NCBI RefSeq assembly: GCF_032062135.1
Contig: NC_092860.1
Coordinates: forward strand, 125,264,430 to 125,328,429
From: Pyxicephalus adspersus
Lineage: Eukaryota; Chordata; Amphibia; Anura; Pyxicephalidae
DNA length: 64,000 bases
Direction: 5' to 3'
Shown here: positions 12,715 through 26,290 of the stretch, piece by piece
Layout: each line of letters begins with the position of its first letter
Numbering within the stretch: position 1 is the stretch's first letter
Made by a program: the position numbers and the translations under genes
Notes under the pieces: model-generated
What the model was told of the DNA's origin: nothing
Database searches by the model: none
The model's input: the letters and a program-made list of their open reading frames with translations, nothing else

Positions 12715-12739
12715 TATATATATATATGTGTGTGTATAA

Positions 12740-12795
<56 letters not shown>
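12715..12795. repeat. (TA)n microsatellite with a TG-rich start
   Basis: Alternating TA over about 50 bases, preceded by 'tgtgtgtg'. Confidence 0.95.
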
Positions 12796-12799
<4 letters not shown>

Positions 12800-13928
12800 A
12801 AACTAAATAACAAAATGCAAACATGTAATGCATTAAAAAGGTACCTAAAAGGCCTGGCACTGTAGTTCACTGTAAGGAGTTTAGCACTGTAGTATAGGAA
12901 TAGATGTCAGAAATTATTTTAAAAATATATTGACCCCAGAGCCTGACATTGCAGACTCCCAGGACTGCCATTATCGTGGTGTATTGACAGTCGAGAAACG
13001 TTCAGTGTAAAAAACATTGCATTCACACCTCACATTCTATATATCTCTAAGGCCCAGATTTTGTCGAGGTGTCCTTGTGCACTAAACTCATTCATGTTAG
13101 ATATCTTTTTATATGCCTATCAAAAAGAAAAGACAGCAGATGGTAAAATGCAAGAAATGCCAATAAAATGGCGGGGCCTCATATACTAGAAAAGTGCTTT
13201 AACTGCGAATTGTTTTGCATACGCAGCACAAAAGTGTGTGCTACCTTCAGGGTTATGGCTCACCAGTTTTAATAATTAGTTTGAGTTAATTGTTTGTGAC
13301 CTATTGTACATCATTATTATTGACAATCATCCCCGTAATAGTCCTCTGGGGAATATAAAGTCACCTATTCTATTCTGTCAAACACCACTAGACCGCTGAC
13401 ACAACTGTAATGGATATCTGTTGAGATAAATTGAATGGCTGTGTTCTTTGTACAGTCTTGAAAATATGTTAGCAATAAATGAATTCCTGAACATAGAAGA
13501 ATAGACCCTTTTGGCTAGATGGTTGAATTCTGTGAAGCATCCGTATAATTTCTTTATCAATACTTTATTGTATAGCTGTGTGTGGGTGCTTGTATCTAAA
13601 TTCAGTCAGATTAATCCAGTGCACGTCATAGTCTGTGTGAATCTATTAAAAAAAAAACTGCCTGGGGAAAGCTGTGACAAGAATACTGCAGTTTCCACAG
13701 CAACACAGGCAACACTTTGAAATAGATTGTAGCATTTCATGAAATTAAAAGAGACTTCAATTTGTAGCTTTACTATGCCCTTCAATTAATGAGTATCAGT
13801 AGAATAAACAGATTAAATCCAATATACTTTATGACGTTCGTATTTTGGAGGATAATTCATAACGTAAATAAGTAAACTGACCTTCAAGATATTCATTTTA
13901 ATGCTGAAATGATATAATGTTTAGCAAA
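12800..13928. other. no recognisable feature
   Basis: Unique-looking AT-rich sequence without a supported gene or classifiable repeat. Confidence 0.4.
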
Positions 13929-13929
13929 T

Positions 13930-14401
13930 TAAGGGCCATTTCAGACTTGCAGTTGATTACAGCTTTCTACCACAGGCTCAACCATTTTGTACACACATTT
14001 GCACATAGTTGTGGTGAATTTTTGAGGTGAGAGGTTGCTTTTCCTATTCTGGAGGAAGGAAGAACTGCTTGTAACTTCAACTATACTGAACCTCACTCAA
14101 CTGCATGACTAGAGTTGTCAAATTCTGTGAACAATAGCACAGTCCGGGCTTTTTCAGAATCACAGTGTGAAACCCTGGAGTTGAATCAGATATTCATTTG
14201 TCTGTGGCCATGCCACAAATAGACAGCTTAGCCAAAAGCAACTTTCGGGAACCACTCCGTGATCGCAGCAGTCATGTGCAAAAAATGTGCTCCAACCCCA
14301 TTGGGACTATGGTTGAGCCTGTAGCAGAACACTGCAACTTCCCAAGGTGAAGTGAAGCAGTTAACAGCTGAGGCCTGAAATGGGCGGTAAAATGGGCCTT
14401 A
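13930..14401. mobile_element. degenerate MITE with long imperfect inverted ends
   Basis: The left end 'taagggccatttcag' is inverted at the right as 'ctgaaatgggcggtaaaatg' plus 'ggcctta'. A second inverted pair is 'cacaggctcaaccat' near 13973 and 'atggttgagcctgtag' near 14308. The interior is non-coding. No clean target duplication was found. A hAT relationship is possible, judging from similar frog repeats, but is not shown here. Confidence 0.55.
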
Positions 14402-14955
14402 GATGCTTCGCAGCCTAACTCTATTTTCTTTTCAATTTGCAGAGTTTGCAAGACTGCTGATGTTTCTACTGCTCCTCATGTCTCTCTTCATTTTCTGTCT
14501 TGTTCATAGGTCTTCCCAGGGACCTATCTCCAATGAGGATATAGATAACAAAATTTTAGAATTTCTGAAATGTTTTATTGCAATCTGTATCCTGAAATCC
14601 TTGTCTTAGTTTCATATGATAAAAACAATGCAACCATATAAACTTTACCAAAGCTTCCCTGTTATATACAGAAAATAGTTTAGATGCAGTAGGGCTTTAC
14701 ATTAAATATCCTGTTTTCAAAAATCTTTAAACTATATTTTTCCCAACCTGGTTCTGTTTTTACTGCAATATATTGACATTGTCTGGGACTTCACCTAAGC
14801 CCCAGAGACATGGTTGTTATTAGTTTTAAATAGGTTGTGTGCATGAGATTGTTGCACGCTTCAGCATGTACTCACGAGCAAATTAAAGGGCCTCTTGAAT
14901 AACTACTCCAACAACAAAAGGCAATGATCATTCAGAGAAATTAAAACTTTAGTTA
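14402..14955. other. no supported gene
   Basis: An open frame at 14403-14609 encodes a hydrophobic stretch (LLMFLLLLMSLFIFCLV). A splice-acceptor-like sequence, 'ttttcttttcaatttgcag', precedes part of it. Nothing else supports an exon. Confidence 0.3.
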
Positions 14956-14959
14956 CAGC

Positions 14960-15340
14960 GGTCTCTTAAACACCTAACCCTCATAATATTTAAACCTTAC
15001 AAATTACTAGTTTTTTATCAATATATTCAAATATAAATCCTATTAACACTTAGGTAACCCTAATTATCCCCCAAAAAACTCCTCCCCCTCCTTAACCCCT
15101 TAGCTATTACTCCGCTTTTTTTTCCTATTTTTAATTTGTTGCTTTACATTACGCCTATAAACTTTAGTGTTGCAATGAAAATCATTTTAGTGCCATTTAA
15201 ATGGGACAAATATGAACAATTTAATAATAAACACATTTACAAAAAAAATTGTTTTTCTTTAAACTAAAACTGATGAAAATGGAAAAAAATGTTTTTACAT
15301 TTTTGTTATTAAAAACGTGACAAAGGGTTTTTCCCCTTTA
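14960..15340. repeat. probable dispersed ranid-type repeat
   Basis: The segment contains 'cctccttaaccccttagcta', 'gtgccatttaaatgggacaa' and long A/T runs. This is a combination I associate with a multicopy frog repeat. The ends are not defined and the copy is old. Confidence 0.3.
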
Positions 15341-18300
15341 CCACTTTATTAAGAAAATGCATTTATACTGAATCTAGAAAAACCATATTAGAGTAAAATA
15401 CAATATACAGTACTTTTATGTAACATATACTGTAGGTAGTGTATGAACAGGTAAAGGTAAAAACTACATTTGTAGCTTTTTTCTAATTTTACACACTTCT
15501 GAGACTTGTCCTACAATACCATATTGCATTTCCATGTTAAAGCATTATCTATCAACTAACTTTTCCATGTAACAGTTTTACATTAAATTCCTAATGTTTA
15601 CTATGTTATAGCAAATATGATCACCATTCCAATAACCAAGTTGTACCACGTTATTCCTTTAATTGCCATGAATTGCACATGATCTGTAGCTGACTATATA
15701 TTGGGAATAGGTTAAATAAATGCAATTATTCAATGAATCTTTATAAGTCAGATGTGTCCGTAATTAAAAGGATGAAGTGGAAAGCTAAAATTTAATGACA
15801 GGGTTGACCATAAAAAACACAGACCCATGACAGTGAATGTTCCTAGTCAATGATCCGACTGTCTTCACTGTCTCATCTGTATCTTTTTTATTACACTGCA
15901 GTATGAAATGCTCGTGAGGCTCATATAAAATATGTGTCTACTTGCAATAATTAGTGTTTAAACCCAACATAACCAGTGCTATTTGTAACCTTTTTAACTA
16001 GAGCAAGCCTATCCATGTTGCACTGTTTAAATTAAAGCCTGACTCAAGCCTTTTTAATTAAATATTAATGAATTTGTCTGTAGGGAACAAAAAATGCAGC
16101 TTTTATGGTAATACTTATCTTCTCCTCCCATTGATGCTTTATTCCCTCATGCACTTTTCTGGGTTAAAATGATGCTCATTAACATTCAACCCTATCATAG
16201 GGAATTCCTATAAGGTGCATTTTTATTGGCCTAGCCTAACAGTGTTATTTCCCACACAGTCCCATAGCACAGTTCTCTGCAGTAGAAAGGGTCACCTACA
16301 TCTGGAAAAAAAAAATAGGAACCCTGAAAAAAAAATCTAGATCAACATGTCACTGAATACTACTAATATTCTAAAAATAAAGTACATGCAGAAAATCTTT
16401 TAAAATATGAGGACTGAGGGGGAATGGGTTAGTTTTGGGATGAAAAACTTAGTGTTACGCTTTAACTGCTTTGTGTATTACTATAAAACCTATAATTTAT
16501 TTTGTTAGAGGGCAAAAACTATTATTTATTTTTATTTGAAAGCATAGCAAATACAAGGATCTGGGATATGTAAATAAACAGTTATGCACAATAAAATCTA
16601 ATTGCACAATTAGCCTGTACAAACGGTTTTGAATCTACCAAAAACTACATAATGTACTTCATAGTCATAGGTAGCACTACAGAATATTAAATGTATAATA
16701 TTAGACTGTAACTTGTATTTTTTTTTTAATAATTTTAAATATTAAAACTTTTTTATTTGCTTTCTGTTAAGTGTGGTTTATGAATTCAATGGATGGCTCA
16801 AGTCTACAAACAGAGGAAAATTAACAATCTCAGTTTAACCTATAATTGATTTTACATACCAGTTAAATTTATAATCCAAGGAAAACCCCTAGGTTTAAAT
16901 AGGTGTAAATAAAACATAATCATAAAAATAACAAAAAGCAAACAACCTAAACAAATAAATATTCGGGGAATTTATTACATAGATTTTAATACAAATACAA
17001 TACATTTCATACAAAATGCTTTAACTTTTAAAACCAATACATTGAAATATGTTTAATATGGCATAGTATTTTTTTCTCCATTTTTTGATCTATGCAAGGG
17101 AAGACCTTACAAAAAACAAATAGGTGGGAGAGTGGATAAATCAGATTTTGCAGAATCAGCAACCATATTGTAATCTCTGCATTTGCTGCCATGTTAGCTC
17201 CTATAATGGTAGCACACTATTTATGTCAATTTCCGAACAATCCAGCTGAGGTGAAGCATGAATGCTGCTTGCTTAATTAAGAAAGTTCATTGGCATTGAA
17301 ACTGCATCCAACTGTAAATTTAATTAGTAGCATAACTTTTTTTCAGTGTCCAGAACATCTGTGCACACATGCTGCAAAAATAATTTAATATTCTGCTTAT
17401 TCTTGTTCCACTGTAATAACCAGCATGCCTATTTAAGCCCACATACCACCTGAACAGCTCGAGGGAAAAACATCTGCACTAAATGGTTTTCTATATCATT
17501 TTTCTCTGGCACAAAACGGTTATCTCATATTATTCAGGTTCTCAATAACCCAGGAGCAAAACTCATAGATACAACGTAACAATCATTTTAATATTAAACG
17601 GCACTGTTTAAAATGGATGTGTGCACAACGCAGAACAAATATCCATTTTGCAATTGTGAATTCATGGTGCATTTTGTAGACTATTAATGCATTTAAATGC
17701 AGAATAAAACTGCATTGGGATCTTTTTGGCCAGGGTAAACTGTAGATCCAAAAATTGTATGAATGTATCTCTTTACAAGTGAAAACGCACAATAGTGGAA
17801 ATTAGACGTTCTATCATTCTTTTTAAATATTTCATTAATTTTGGGTACTAATCATTTAAAGAGTAGTCTAGTGTCTGCACTCACAAAGGCTACACATTTT
17901 CTTGAATGCATTTAGAAAATAATCTCTATAATATTATTTAAATAATTTCTATAATAATACTTCCATTTTAAGCTTTCTTTAATCATCCTTTACTGAACCA
18001 TGAAATACTTTGGATAATAATACTTGATTAATGGTTTTTAAGTTTGCACCACAAATGCTTACATGGATAATATTGCAAGTTATCTGTAATCTATGAAATA
18101 TTTCCTGGATGGATGCTGCAATATTAAAAAGTGTCAGCAGTGTTGATGTTTGATAAACCAATCCCTGACTATGAAGGAAAGTGATAAGATTTGAAATGAT
18201 GGATAGTGAAAGTTTTTTCCTTCTTTTTATATATATTTCTGTCATCAAGTTGAAAATACCAATATGATATTTCTGCTAACAGACACAACAAAGCTATGAC

Positions 18301-20880
18301 CTAGACACGCTTGGAGGTTTAAGGGGAAAATCTGAGATCACAGGGTAAGAATAGAAACTGTCGTTGGATGAGTTATATGATGTGCAGTCAGGGAGTACCC
18401 AGGAGTATACCATGCTCATGTATTTTTCTAGAGGTTATGCTGACCTAGGTACACACGAATGATGACCATTTGTTCAATTTATTTTTTACAAGTTCAATGT
18501 TCAATGACCATTATTATCAGAATTTAGATTTTTTTTTTAACTTATCATTGGCACTTGTTGCTAATAATTATGAAAAATAATGATCATGCCCGATCTAATG
18601 AATTGGAAGGGGAGGGTAAATGACTAAGTGTGTCATTTTGCAATGATGGGATATCCTTTTACTTCCCATTATTCCCTTTTTTGTCAATCACTGCCACAGA
18701 CAGCAATAATGACTACTAATGTTAGAACAATGTGCTAATAATTTTTAGGGTAATGCCAGTAATTTCAGAATTACCACCAGAAATTTTAATAAGAATGTTG
18801 TGATCATGGTAAAGGTCCTCTTGCACACTTGGTTAGCGGTGAAGAATGCCTTCTATACAGACAGCTAAAAAGATCAATAGTGTCTAAGAGATGAGAGGAG
18901 AAGCCTAACTGGACTATGTGCCAAGTGATATTGATGTAGCAACGATGCAGGCATTGTCAATATTCCAGTATTTTCTGCTCAAGCAACTTCTAGTGTTATA
19001 TGGAATATTGGTTAAAATAGGGCTGTATTAGAGATTCTCAGCCTTTTGATCTTGATAAAAAAAAGTTTATGTAGATTGGAGGGTACCATTTTTCCTCATT
19101 TAACAGACATGGCCAAAACAGATTACCCACAAAACAAAGTTTCTCAACTTGTATATAACAAGAATCCAAAATAATAAATTATATATAAACAAGAGACTAA
19201 AGTAAAAGAAACATACTGTGAAAGTTGAAGAGCAAGAAATAAACAAAGTGAACAAAATCATCATTCTATTCATTCATGTTTTTATTTTGTTCTCTTCAAG
19301 TTAACTGAAGTATGTTGATTAAAGTGCTTTTAAGGTTGATAGATACCCACTTGGTGTGAGGGTCATGTTTGTGTTTACTTTTTTTTTTCCCTGTAATCCA
19401 TGTGTGCCAAATATCTGTAAAAGTTATCACTGTGGATGGGCGTAATTCTTATAAATGTTTCCACCTGTAGTACAGACAGTGCAATCTTCCTTTATAAAGG
19501 TAGATTGAGGGTTTTAGGTGTTCTGCTATGTTACAGTGATATTTGTACAAAGGTCATTCATTTCCCCTCTTTTATAGTCTGTGTTATATTTGTAGGTAAT
19601 TATTCTCTGAATTTGTCATTACATGATATCTAAACAGCTTATAAAGAAATAAAAACAAAAAGTTTCACGGGGTAATGCCAAGTAAGCAGATTGTGTAGCA
19701 GAAGGTGACTTTTTATCCTCAAATAATTTTCCCAAAATATGCATGAAGAAGACATCAGAGAGGTTAAAGAGACATAAAACAAACAGTACTTGATGTGTAA
19801 ATTATAAAGTTTATTTCGGTTCACGCATTTGCCATAGTGAACACAAAATGTATGTCATGATCTTTAATTATTTCTTAATAGTATTAGCAGTAACTAGCCC
19901 TTTATCATTACAGACTATAGAAACGTCTAATGCAATCATGTCCGGTCTCTAAGAATGTGTTGAGGTTTATTTCTTTCATGCATAAATGTGTTTAAATGGA
20001 TAATATCTTTGTTTTAATAAAGGACATTTTAAAATGAACAGGGGCAATGGAGATATTTTCACTGGAGAATGTTAACCTCCGTAGGACCTGAAGTTGTTAA
20101 ATAAGAGGGTAATTTTAAGAACTTTGTTGCCTGCTCCCTCCCTAGCCGCATATATTTACCTTACTTTTGTTCCTATACTCTCTATTGGGCCTCCGGGAAA
20201 TAAGTAAATACTGTAGTAGCACTTTGGGTATGGATGGGAATGTGACTTGCTGCTCTGCATCCATTTAAAAGCACTAGGAATCCACATGATTGATCAATCA
20301 CTGTCACTAGTGGTGGAGCATTTACTTTGGTCTGCGTAGGCAAGAAACTATTATGTACTAAAAAATGGCGAGCAGGTCGGATTTTTATTGCATGCATAGC
20401 TCAGTGCAGGATGCTTGGATACGCCTGGTTTCCTGGCATCCCCTGGTGCTGCCATGAATTAATTAAATTAGTTTCATCCTTCTGACCTGGCCAATCAAGA
20501 TGGGCAAAGATTCAACGCACATAATTATACTGGGTGATGATTGTGGCACCCCTGATGAAGCAAGGATGGGTGAGTGTATTTTATAAAAATGCATTTAGTC
20601 AAGTAAGTTTATTTTTTTGCAGAAGGTACATTTTCTGTCCCTTCTAGAATAAATGAACCCGTCTGGTCAAGGCTTAGTTCTGCTTGAAACAAGTTTGCAG
20701 AACTTCTCTACTCTCTTCTTACTCTATCTACCTTATCCAGCTGAAAATAAAAATAGACACAAAACAGTGGGGAACAGAAGAATTGTTAACTGCACAATTG
20801 AAGTAATTTTCATCAAATTATTGTTCTAGAAATTTATTGGGTCTGTGTATAAAGCTGTGAATCTGAGATTCACCAAACAT
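15341..20880. other. repeat-poor AT-rich stretch
   Basis: About 5.5 kb without a supported gene, RNA gene or classifiable transposon. Open frames are short and unlike known proteins. Conserved non-coding elements could be present but cannot be judged from one sequence. Confidence 0.4.
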
Positions 20881-21093
20881 TGGTAGAAAGTCAGCTGCTG
20901 CCATTATAAACATTTGGAAGTTTCTCCACTTGAAAATGATTGCTGAATATTTGGTAAATACCCCTAACTTTGTAAAAAAGATCCCTATTTGTAAGTGAAT
21001 AAATGTTATACAGGGGAATAATTGACTGGCTATCTTGATTGGCTGGCAAGTGTGCCATAACTCCTACGCCCGTGCCTGAGAGTTCATTCAGCC

Positions 21094-21128
21094 CCAGGGA
21101 ATGATGGGATACCTGACTCATTCCCTGG
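21094..21128. repeat. small inverted repeat
   Basis: Perfect 11-bp arms: 'ccagggaatga' at 21094-21104 and 'tcattccctgg' at 21118-21128, separated by 13 bases. It may be a remnant of a repeat end. I see no flanking gene that it could regulate. Confidence 0.7.
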
Positions 21129-21310
21129 CAGTGTTATTTCAAAAGTATACAGCATACAGGCAGAGAAAAGTATGTTTTATTGCCAAAGGTATATCGTCTG
21201 CCTCTTTCTGCAATAAAGACTTAACCTGGCGGATATTTTGTTCTGCTTTAACTTTATAATGTTCTCATACTGATCACATAGCTTTGTTAAAAAAAAAAAA
21301 TAAAACAAAG

Positions 21311-21342
21311 ATATATTATATTATATTATATTATATTATATA
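21311..21342. repeat. (TATAT)n pentanucleotide repeat
   Basis: About six tandem copies of 'attat', directly after an A-rich run. Confidence 0.9.
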
Positions 21343-21344
21343 TT

Positions 21345-23190
21345 TAAACAAAATTTTGGATGAAGCATACTAACAACTTCTTAGTAAAATTACACTAATT
21401 TTTGTTCAGCTAAATGTATACAATAAAGTCCATGGAAAAAGGAAAGGCTGAATATAGCCAAATCCAGCACATTGGGTATGTGTCGTGGATTCTGCAGTCT
21501 AATAACACCCAATGCTGTAGACACCAGTATCTTGTGTGATGAGACAATTTAGAATAGGGCATGGGGAAGTAAGCTATAAAGCAGAGGTCAGGCTTGCCTT
21601 AATATATCTTCACATCTTTTTTATGCAGGTCAGTAATAAACTTGCCAATTTGTCACATGTGGAAAATATGGATGATCTGAGGTTAATGGAAGTGTGCAAA
21701 CCACAAGCATTGGTTGTTATGGGGTGGAGCAATAAAAGTGATGTAACCGTTATATATACTGGAAGCCAGTCCTGATGTTCTGAAATGCTCTAAGCTTATC
21801 TGCAGAAGTTAAACTGGGTGAAATAAAAGAGCAATACAATATCTTCTCCATTTGAGAGAATTGAGTTTTACATTTCATCACTGGTACTCATCAAACTGAA
21901 CAGATAATCTGTTTTCTAGCTTTGCAATTTGTAACAACACACATGAAATTATATTCTAACCTCAGTTTAGTAGATTTTTATCACAAGAGTAAATCTGCTT
22001 TGATATTCTTCTGTGTATTTGTGCAGCACATAGATTAACTTTGTGGCTGTAACTTTTTTCAAATCAGTAAAAGGTTGACATACTAACTACAGTACCAAGC
22101 GGAATTGGCAATCTGGAAGTTCTGGCAATAAGTAGAAGTGCATGTTTAATTAAATGAGAATACCAAGTGAAATATAGCAACATTCATTGATTTGCATCAC
22201 ACTAATAAGGCACTGAAGAGGTAAACTTCTGATTTTTTTATCCATAGTACCCAACAATTTAAAATATTTTAAAGGTTAACTGATAGAAGGTTCAAAAGTG
22301 AGGAACAGCTGTATAGGTCTGCACACTTAACAAGGTAGTCTCTCAGGTCTTTGCAAGGCTCAAGATCTTTTTTAAATAAGTGTTCCTCTCAGGACAATCT
22401 CCTATTTGTTTTATAATACATTCCATTCTCATGATACTTTCCATTCTCATGCTGTTCTACAAATACCACCTTGTTCCACTGTTTTCCAAGGTCCCATAAA
22501 TATCCTTTTGCAAGAAATTCCATATCCTTATGTCTGCGGCTACAATTCATGCTCAGTTTAGAGTGTGTTTGTTTGTAGCCACCCCAGTGTTATGTAGAGA
22601 GCCGAGACAACAAGTGTAAACACCCACATCTATAATACACAATGCAAGGAATCATGGGACATGGAGTTTTTGTATAGGCAGGAAGTTGACATGAAAACCA
22701 CCAGCAACATCTACACAGTTTGACTAACTCAACAATCACTTTTTCAAAGCAAAAACATATTTAAAAATCACTGAAATATCATTGTGAGCTTGTAGTTGTT
22801 TATTCATTCTTAATGCTGGGGGGTGTGACTTTAGATCTCCTTTACGTCAGTCTCAATCTCTCTCTATCACTCTTGTAAGGCTCTCAAAAAACGTTGTTTT
22901 TCAAAATGTACTTCCTCAGTCTTTTCAACAGGGCAGTCTCTTGCCTCTTTCACACACATAGCATTTTGACAGATCAGTTTTTATGACCTTGACATAAGGA
23001 TAGGGTATGATTCTCCTATATCAATCTACCTCTCACAGGGCAGTCTCTTAGTATCATGGCACTATTACAGGCTGCATGTTAATGTAATCTCACATCCTTT
23101 TCCAGCATGGGGAAAATCCCTGTATATTTTATTTCTTGGTCCTGGCTGCTGACTTCTTAAGGGGTGTTGGTCATGCTATTTACATTTCCA
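21345..23190. other. no supported gene
   Basis: Unique-looking sequence. The phrase 'gcagtctctt' recurs near 22935 and 23041. 'gcaaggaatcatgggacatg' at 22643 resembles a frog repeat motif. Nothing can be classified with confidence. Confidence 0.35.
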
Positions 23191-23194
23191 TGTG

Positions 23195-23520
23195 TTCCTT
23201 ATGTTGGTCTTACGTTACATAGACAACCAACGAGGGAACATGTGAAGCTAAACAACAGTGCATCTGATATGGGTCAGACCAGCACCCCTTTAGTCTGTAG
23301 TCTCTGCAATAAACCTGTTGGTACAGACCCACGCAAAACACCATTTGGAGGGGTCTTAGTAAAATCCTTCACATCTTCATATATTCCCAATTTTGGTCCT
23401 ATGGTACGGAAAGCATACAGCAGCTACAATGTGCAGTTAGTATGGATCAGACCAGCCCCTTTAGCTATCTTTTCTGTAGTTTCTGCATTAAACATTTATA
23501 CAGACAACCATTGTGGGAAG
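23195..23520. repeat. local tandem duplication, about 170-bp period
   Basis: Two diverged units are visible. 'cagaccagcacccctttag' (near 23276) with 'ctgtagtctctgcaataaac' recurs as 'cagaccagcccctttag' (near 23448) with 'ctgtagtttctgcattaaac'. Each unit is preceded by a 'ggtc(t/c)ta(c/t)g' phrase. An open frame at 23164-23535 runs through both units but resembles no known protein. Confidence 0.5.
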
Positions 23521-23539
23521 AAGAAAGGGAGGTAAGCAG

Positions 23540-25587
23540 TGGAGCTAGGCAGTGAAGTTTGTAGGAGCCCCAATGTGGTGTCTTAGACCAAAGTCTGACT
23601 TCAAAACTTACACTGAAACTTAAGTGCATTAGTTGCTTTGCCTCTGCAAACAAGTTTAGGATTTATGAGTGTTAAGTGTATAAAAGAGCTAGAATTTATT
23701 TATATACTTGAAAGTATCTTATTACGTGACTTTGTTTTTGCCCAGATGCTTTGTCAATTTTCTAAAGTATGTACATTTACTTTCTGCATATAGTAGATAA
23801 GACAAAACATTTATTTTCATTGTAAGCCACATGGTGTTGGAAAATACATAACCAATTAAAAAAGGTTTGTCTATTCTAACTTTGAGTGAATAAAATGATA
23901 AAGAAATAAATTCAAAATCGTGGATTTCTGGAAAGACCACAGAGGACATTAATTCCAGTAATCACAAAGAACATTTGTGTGAAATTCTTTATTTAACTCT
24001 CATTTAGCCTAACATGGTTAACTAACAAAAAACAATAGACTTCACTGTAATGTTACATAAAATATGATGGGTTTTTTTGTCTAGATTTCAATAAACTTTT
24101 ACAAATTTTTGAATATCACTTAAGGAAAACATAACTTTTCTACTTTTTGTTTACTGATCCTAGGGCAGGGCTGAAAACTGCGACAAGAAGTTGTTGATTG
24201 AAGATTTGCACTGGGGCAGTGCTCACCTACTTACTTTGCTCCCAGGACCACATATGTAATATGAGTAGGATAAAATACCTGTCAGTTCGAGAACCACGGC
24301 ATTTCTAAACTTTTCATTAAGATTTTTACAAAGGTATATTGTTTTTAATGTTTTTCTAACTTTAAATACAATAATAGTCATTGTAGGGAAATTACACAAG
24401 GGCAAAGAACTAAATGTTTAAATATAAGTTATATCATTCTTCAGTACAATGGTGGGAAATTACGGCCAAACAAAAAAAGTGATGCCCCCATTTAGGCTGT
24501 TGGAGCTGCTGGAACAATATTTTTGATCTAACTCGAGTGAGTTGTGGGGATGTGGAAAGTACTGCATATGAATCTGTATCCAGTGCTATTGTTGACTGGC
24601 TAGTATGGCTATAGCTTGTATGGGTCAGTGTTTTTTTTTGTTTTTTTTTTACATTGATAGGGAAGCTAGCATGTCTCTTGGGTAAAGACACATTGAATTG
24701 AATTGAATTGAATTGAATGGGATTAAAAAAAAAAAAAAACATACATGGGAATCCACAGGAGCAGGTGGATTCCCAATTTTGTGCACTATGCTTTCTCTGA
24801 ACTGTGCTGGTAATTTTCAAAACAAGCATTTTATGGATGGTTTTACTTTTACTTTATATTCTGGCTCTACATAGTATCTAACAGTTAAAGGGATGTAATT
24901 CTTATGGATATAAAGGGGTAGCTGTAACTGTATAATGTGTGCTACAATGTATTTATGTCTGCCTGAACAGCATAAAGAAGCACAGAAACATAGTAATTAT
25001 GTCACTATGTCTAAACTAAAAATATGCAATGAAAATAAAACGTTTTATTTAAAAATATAGGGTTGGCTTATGTAATTTATAGTAATTAAAATGGCTTTGG
25101 TTAACTCAATAGAAAAGTGTTCTACTAAGTAACTATGTAACTTCTAACAACAACAAAAAAATTACAAAAAGCTGGACAAATAGCAGTTTCTACCTACAAC
25201 TTTTGACAGAAATGTTTCTCCTATTACAATGTGAATATAAGGGATAGACGTGTCCACTTTCCCACCACTTTTTCTTGGAAGATGTTACTAAAATTTCAAT
25301 GTTTCAATTTAAGGAGAGATTTTCTTTTTTCAAATAAATTGTACAGAATTACAGGATGCAAATATATCTATTACATACAGGATGCAAATATATCTATTAG
25401 CTTTGCCTCTAGAAAATTCTTTAGCTGATACAAAGGGGGCCAGTAACAAAATATGAAAACACTTTCAGGAGATTCCTAAGGAATGTCCTCATGGCCATGG
25501 GCATTTAATTCTTTACTATCTGTAAAGGGAAGGGATGTAATGATAGCTGTAGTTAGCAGTGCAACCTATAGGGAAAAAAGAAAAATA

Positions 25588-25590
<3 letters not shown>
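23540..25590. other. AT-rich sequence with an (AATTG)n repeat at 24692-24718
   Basis: The only clear feature is about five copies of 'attga' next to A- and T-rich runs at 24640 and 24725. No gene is supported. Confidence 0.5.

Positions 25591-25591
<1 letters not shown>

Positions 25592-25626
<35 letters not shown>
25592..25626. repeat. (TA)n microsatellite
   Basis: About 17 alternating TA units. Confidence 0.95.
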
Positions 25627-25629
<3 letters not shown>

Positions 25630-25639
25630 CTGTTTATTC

Positions 25640-26285
25640 CCAATGTTTTTTCACCCTATACCCTCCTATTTACAGCAACATACATATTCTGACATAAATT
25701 CAAGGTTTTTCGCATTGAAAATCTAAATACATGAGAAAACTGCTAAATTAAGCCTTACAAACCTTAACAATGATACAGTGCTACTAACAATTGGCTAATG
25801 CATACAAAACCAATATTAGCTAATTTAATGCATGTATTACTTCAGCTCAGCATATATTCAGTAGGCTCCAGAATATAATATCTTCTTGCTGAATAATGCA
25901 ACAAAAAAAAAAGATTTATCTGACTGCTATTGAAAATCATTGACTGTTGTAATATTGCAAAAACCAGCACATATAAAAATCTGACAAGTGTTTGTTTAAA
26001 ATCAAGGTTTCATTTAAAAACAAGTATAAGGTATAGCTTGCACCGTTATCATTCCATAAAATTGTTAACATGTAAATCATGAATAATTTATAAAAACAAG
26101 TAGTACTGAGGTAAACATAAAATGTACAGAAATGAATAAATATCGTAATAGAGAGAGAGAGCGAGAACAATAGTTCATCATTTTTCACAACTACACTTGA
26201 GGAAAGTTTGTGATATTTTCTGGTTTAAATGATCTTCATGTCCTAAAGTAATCATGTACTGTATGTAATATAGTAAAGATACAGT
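25640..26285. other. no supported gene
   Basis: AT-rich unique-looking sequence with a short (GA)n run near 26150-26162. Confidence 0.4.
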
Positions 26286-26290
26286 ATATG

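Noticed and set aside
12604..12870. Frame encoding YIYIYI repeats
   Set aside because: It is a translation of the (TA)n microsatellite.
14403..14609. Possible membrane-protein exon after a pyrimidine-rich AG
   Set aside because: A short Leu/Phe-rich frame is expected by chance in CT/AT-rich DNA. There is no splice donor or homology to support it.
24434..24829. 131-codon minus-strand frame
   Set aside because: It runs through a poly-T tract and the (AATTG)n repeat, so it is low-complexity translation only.
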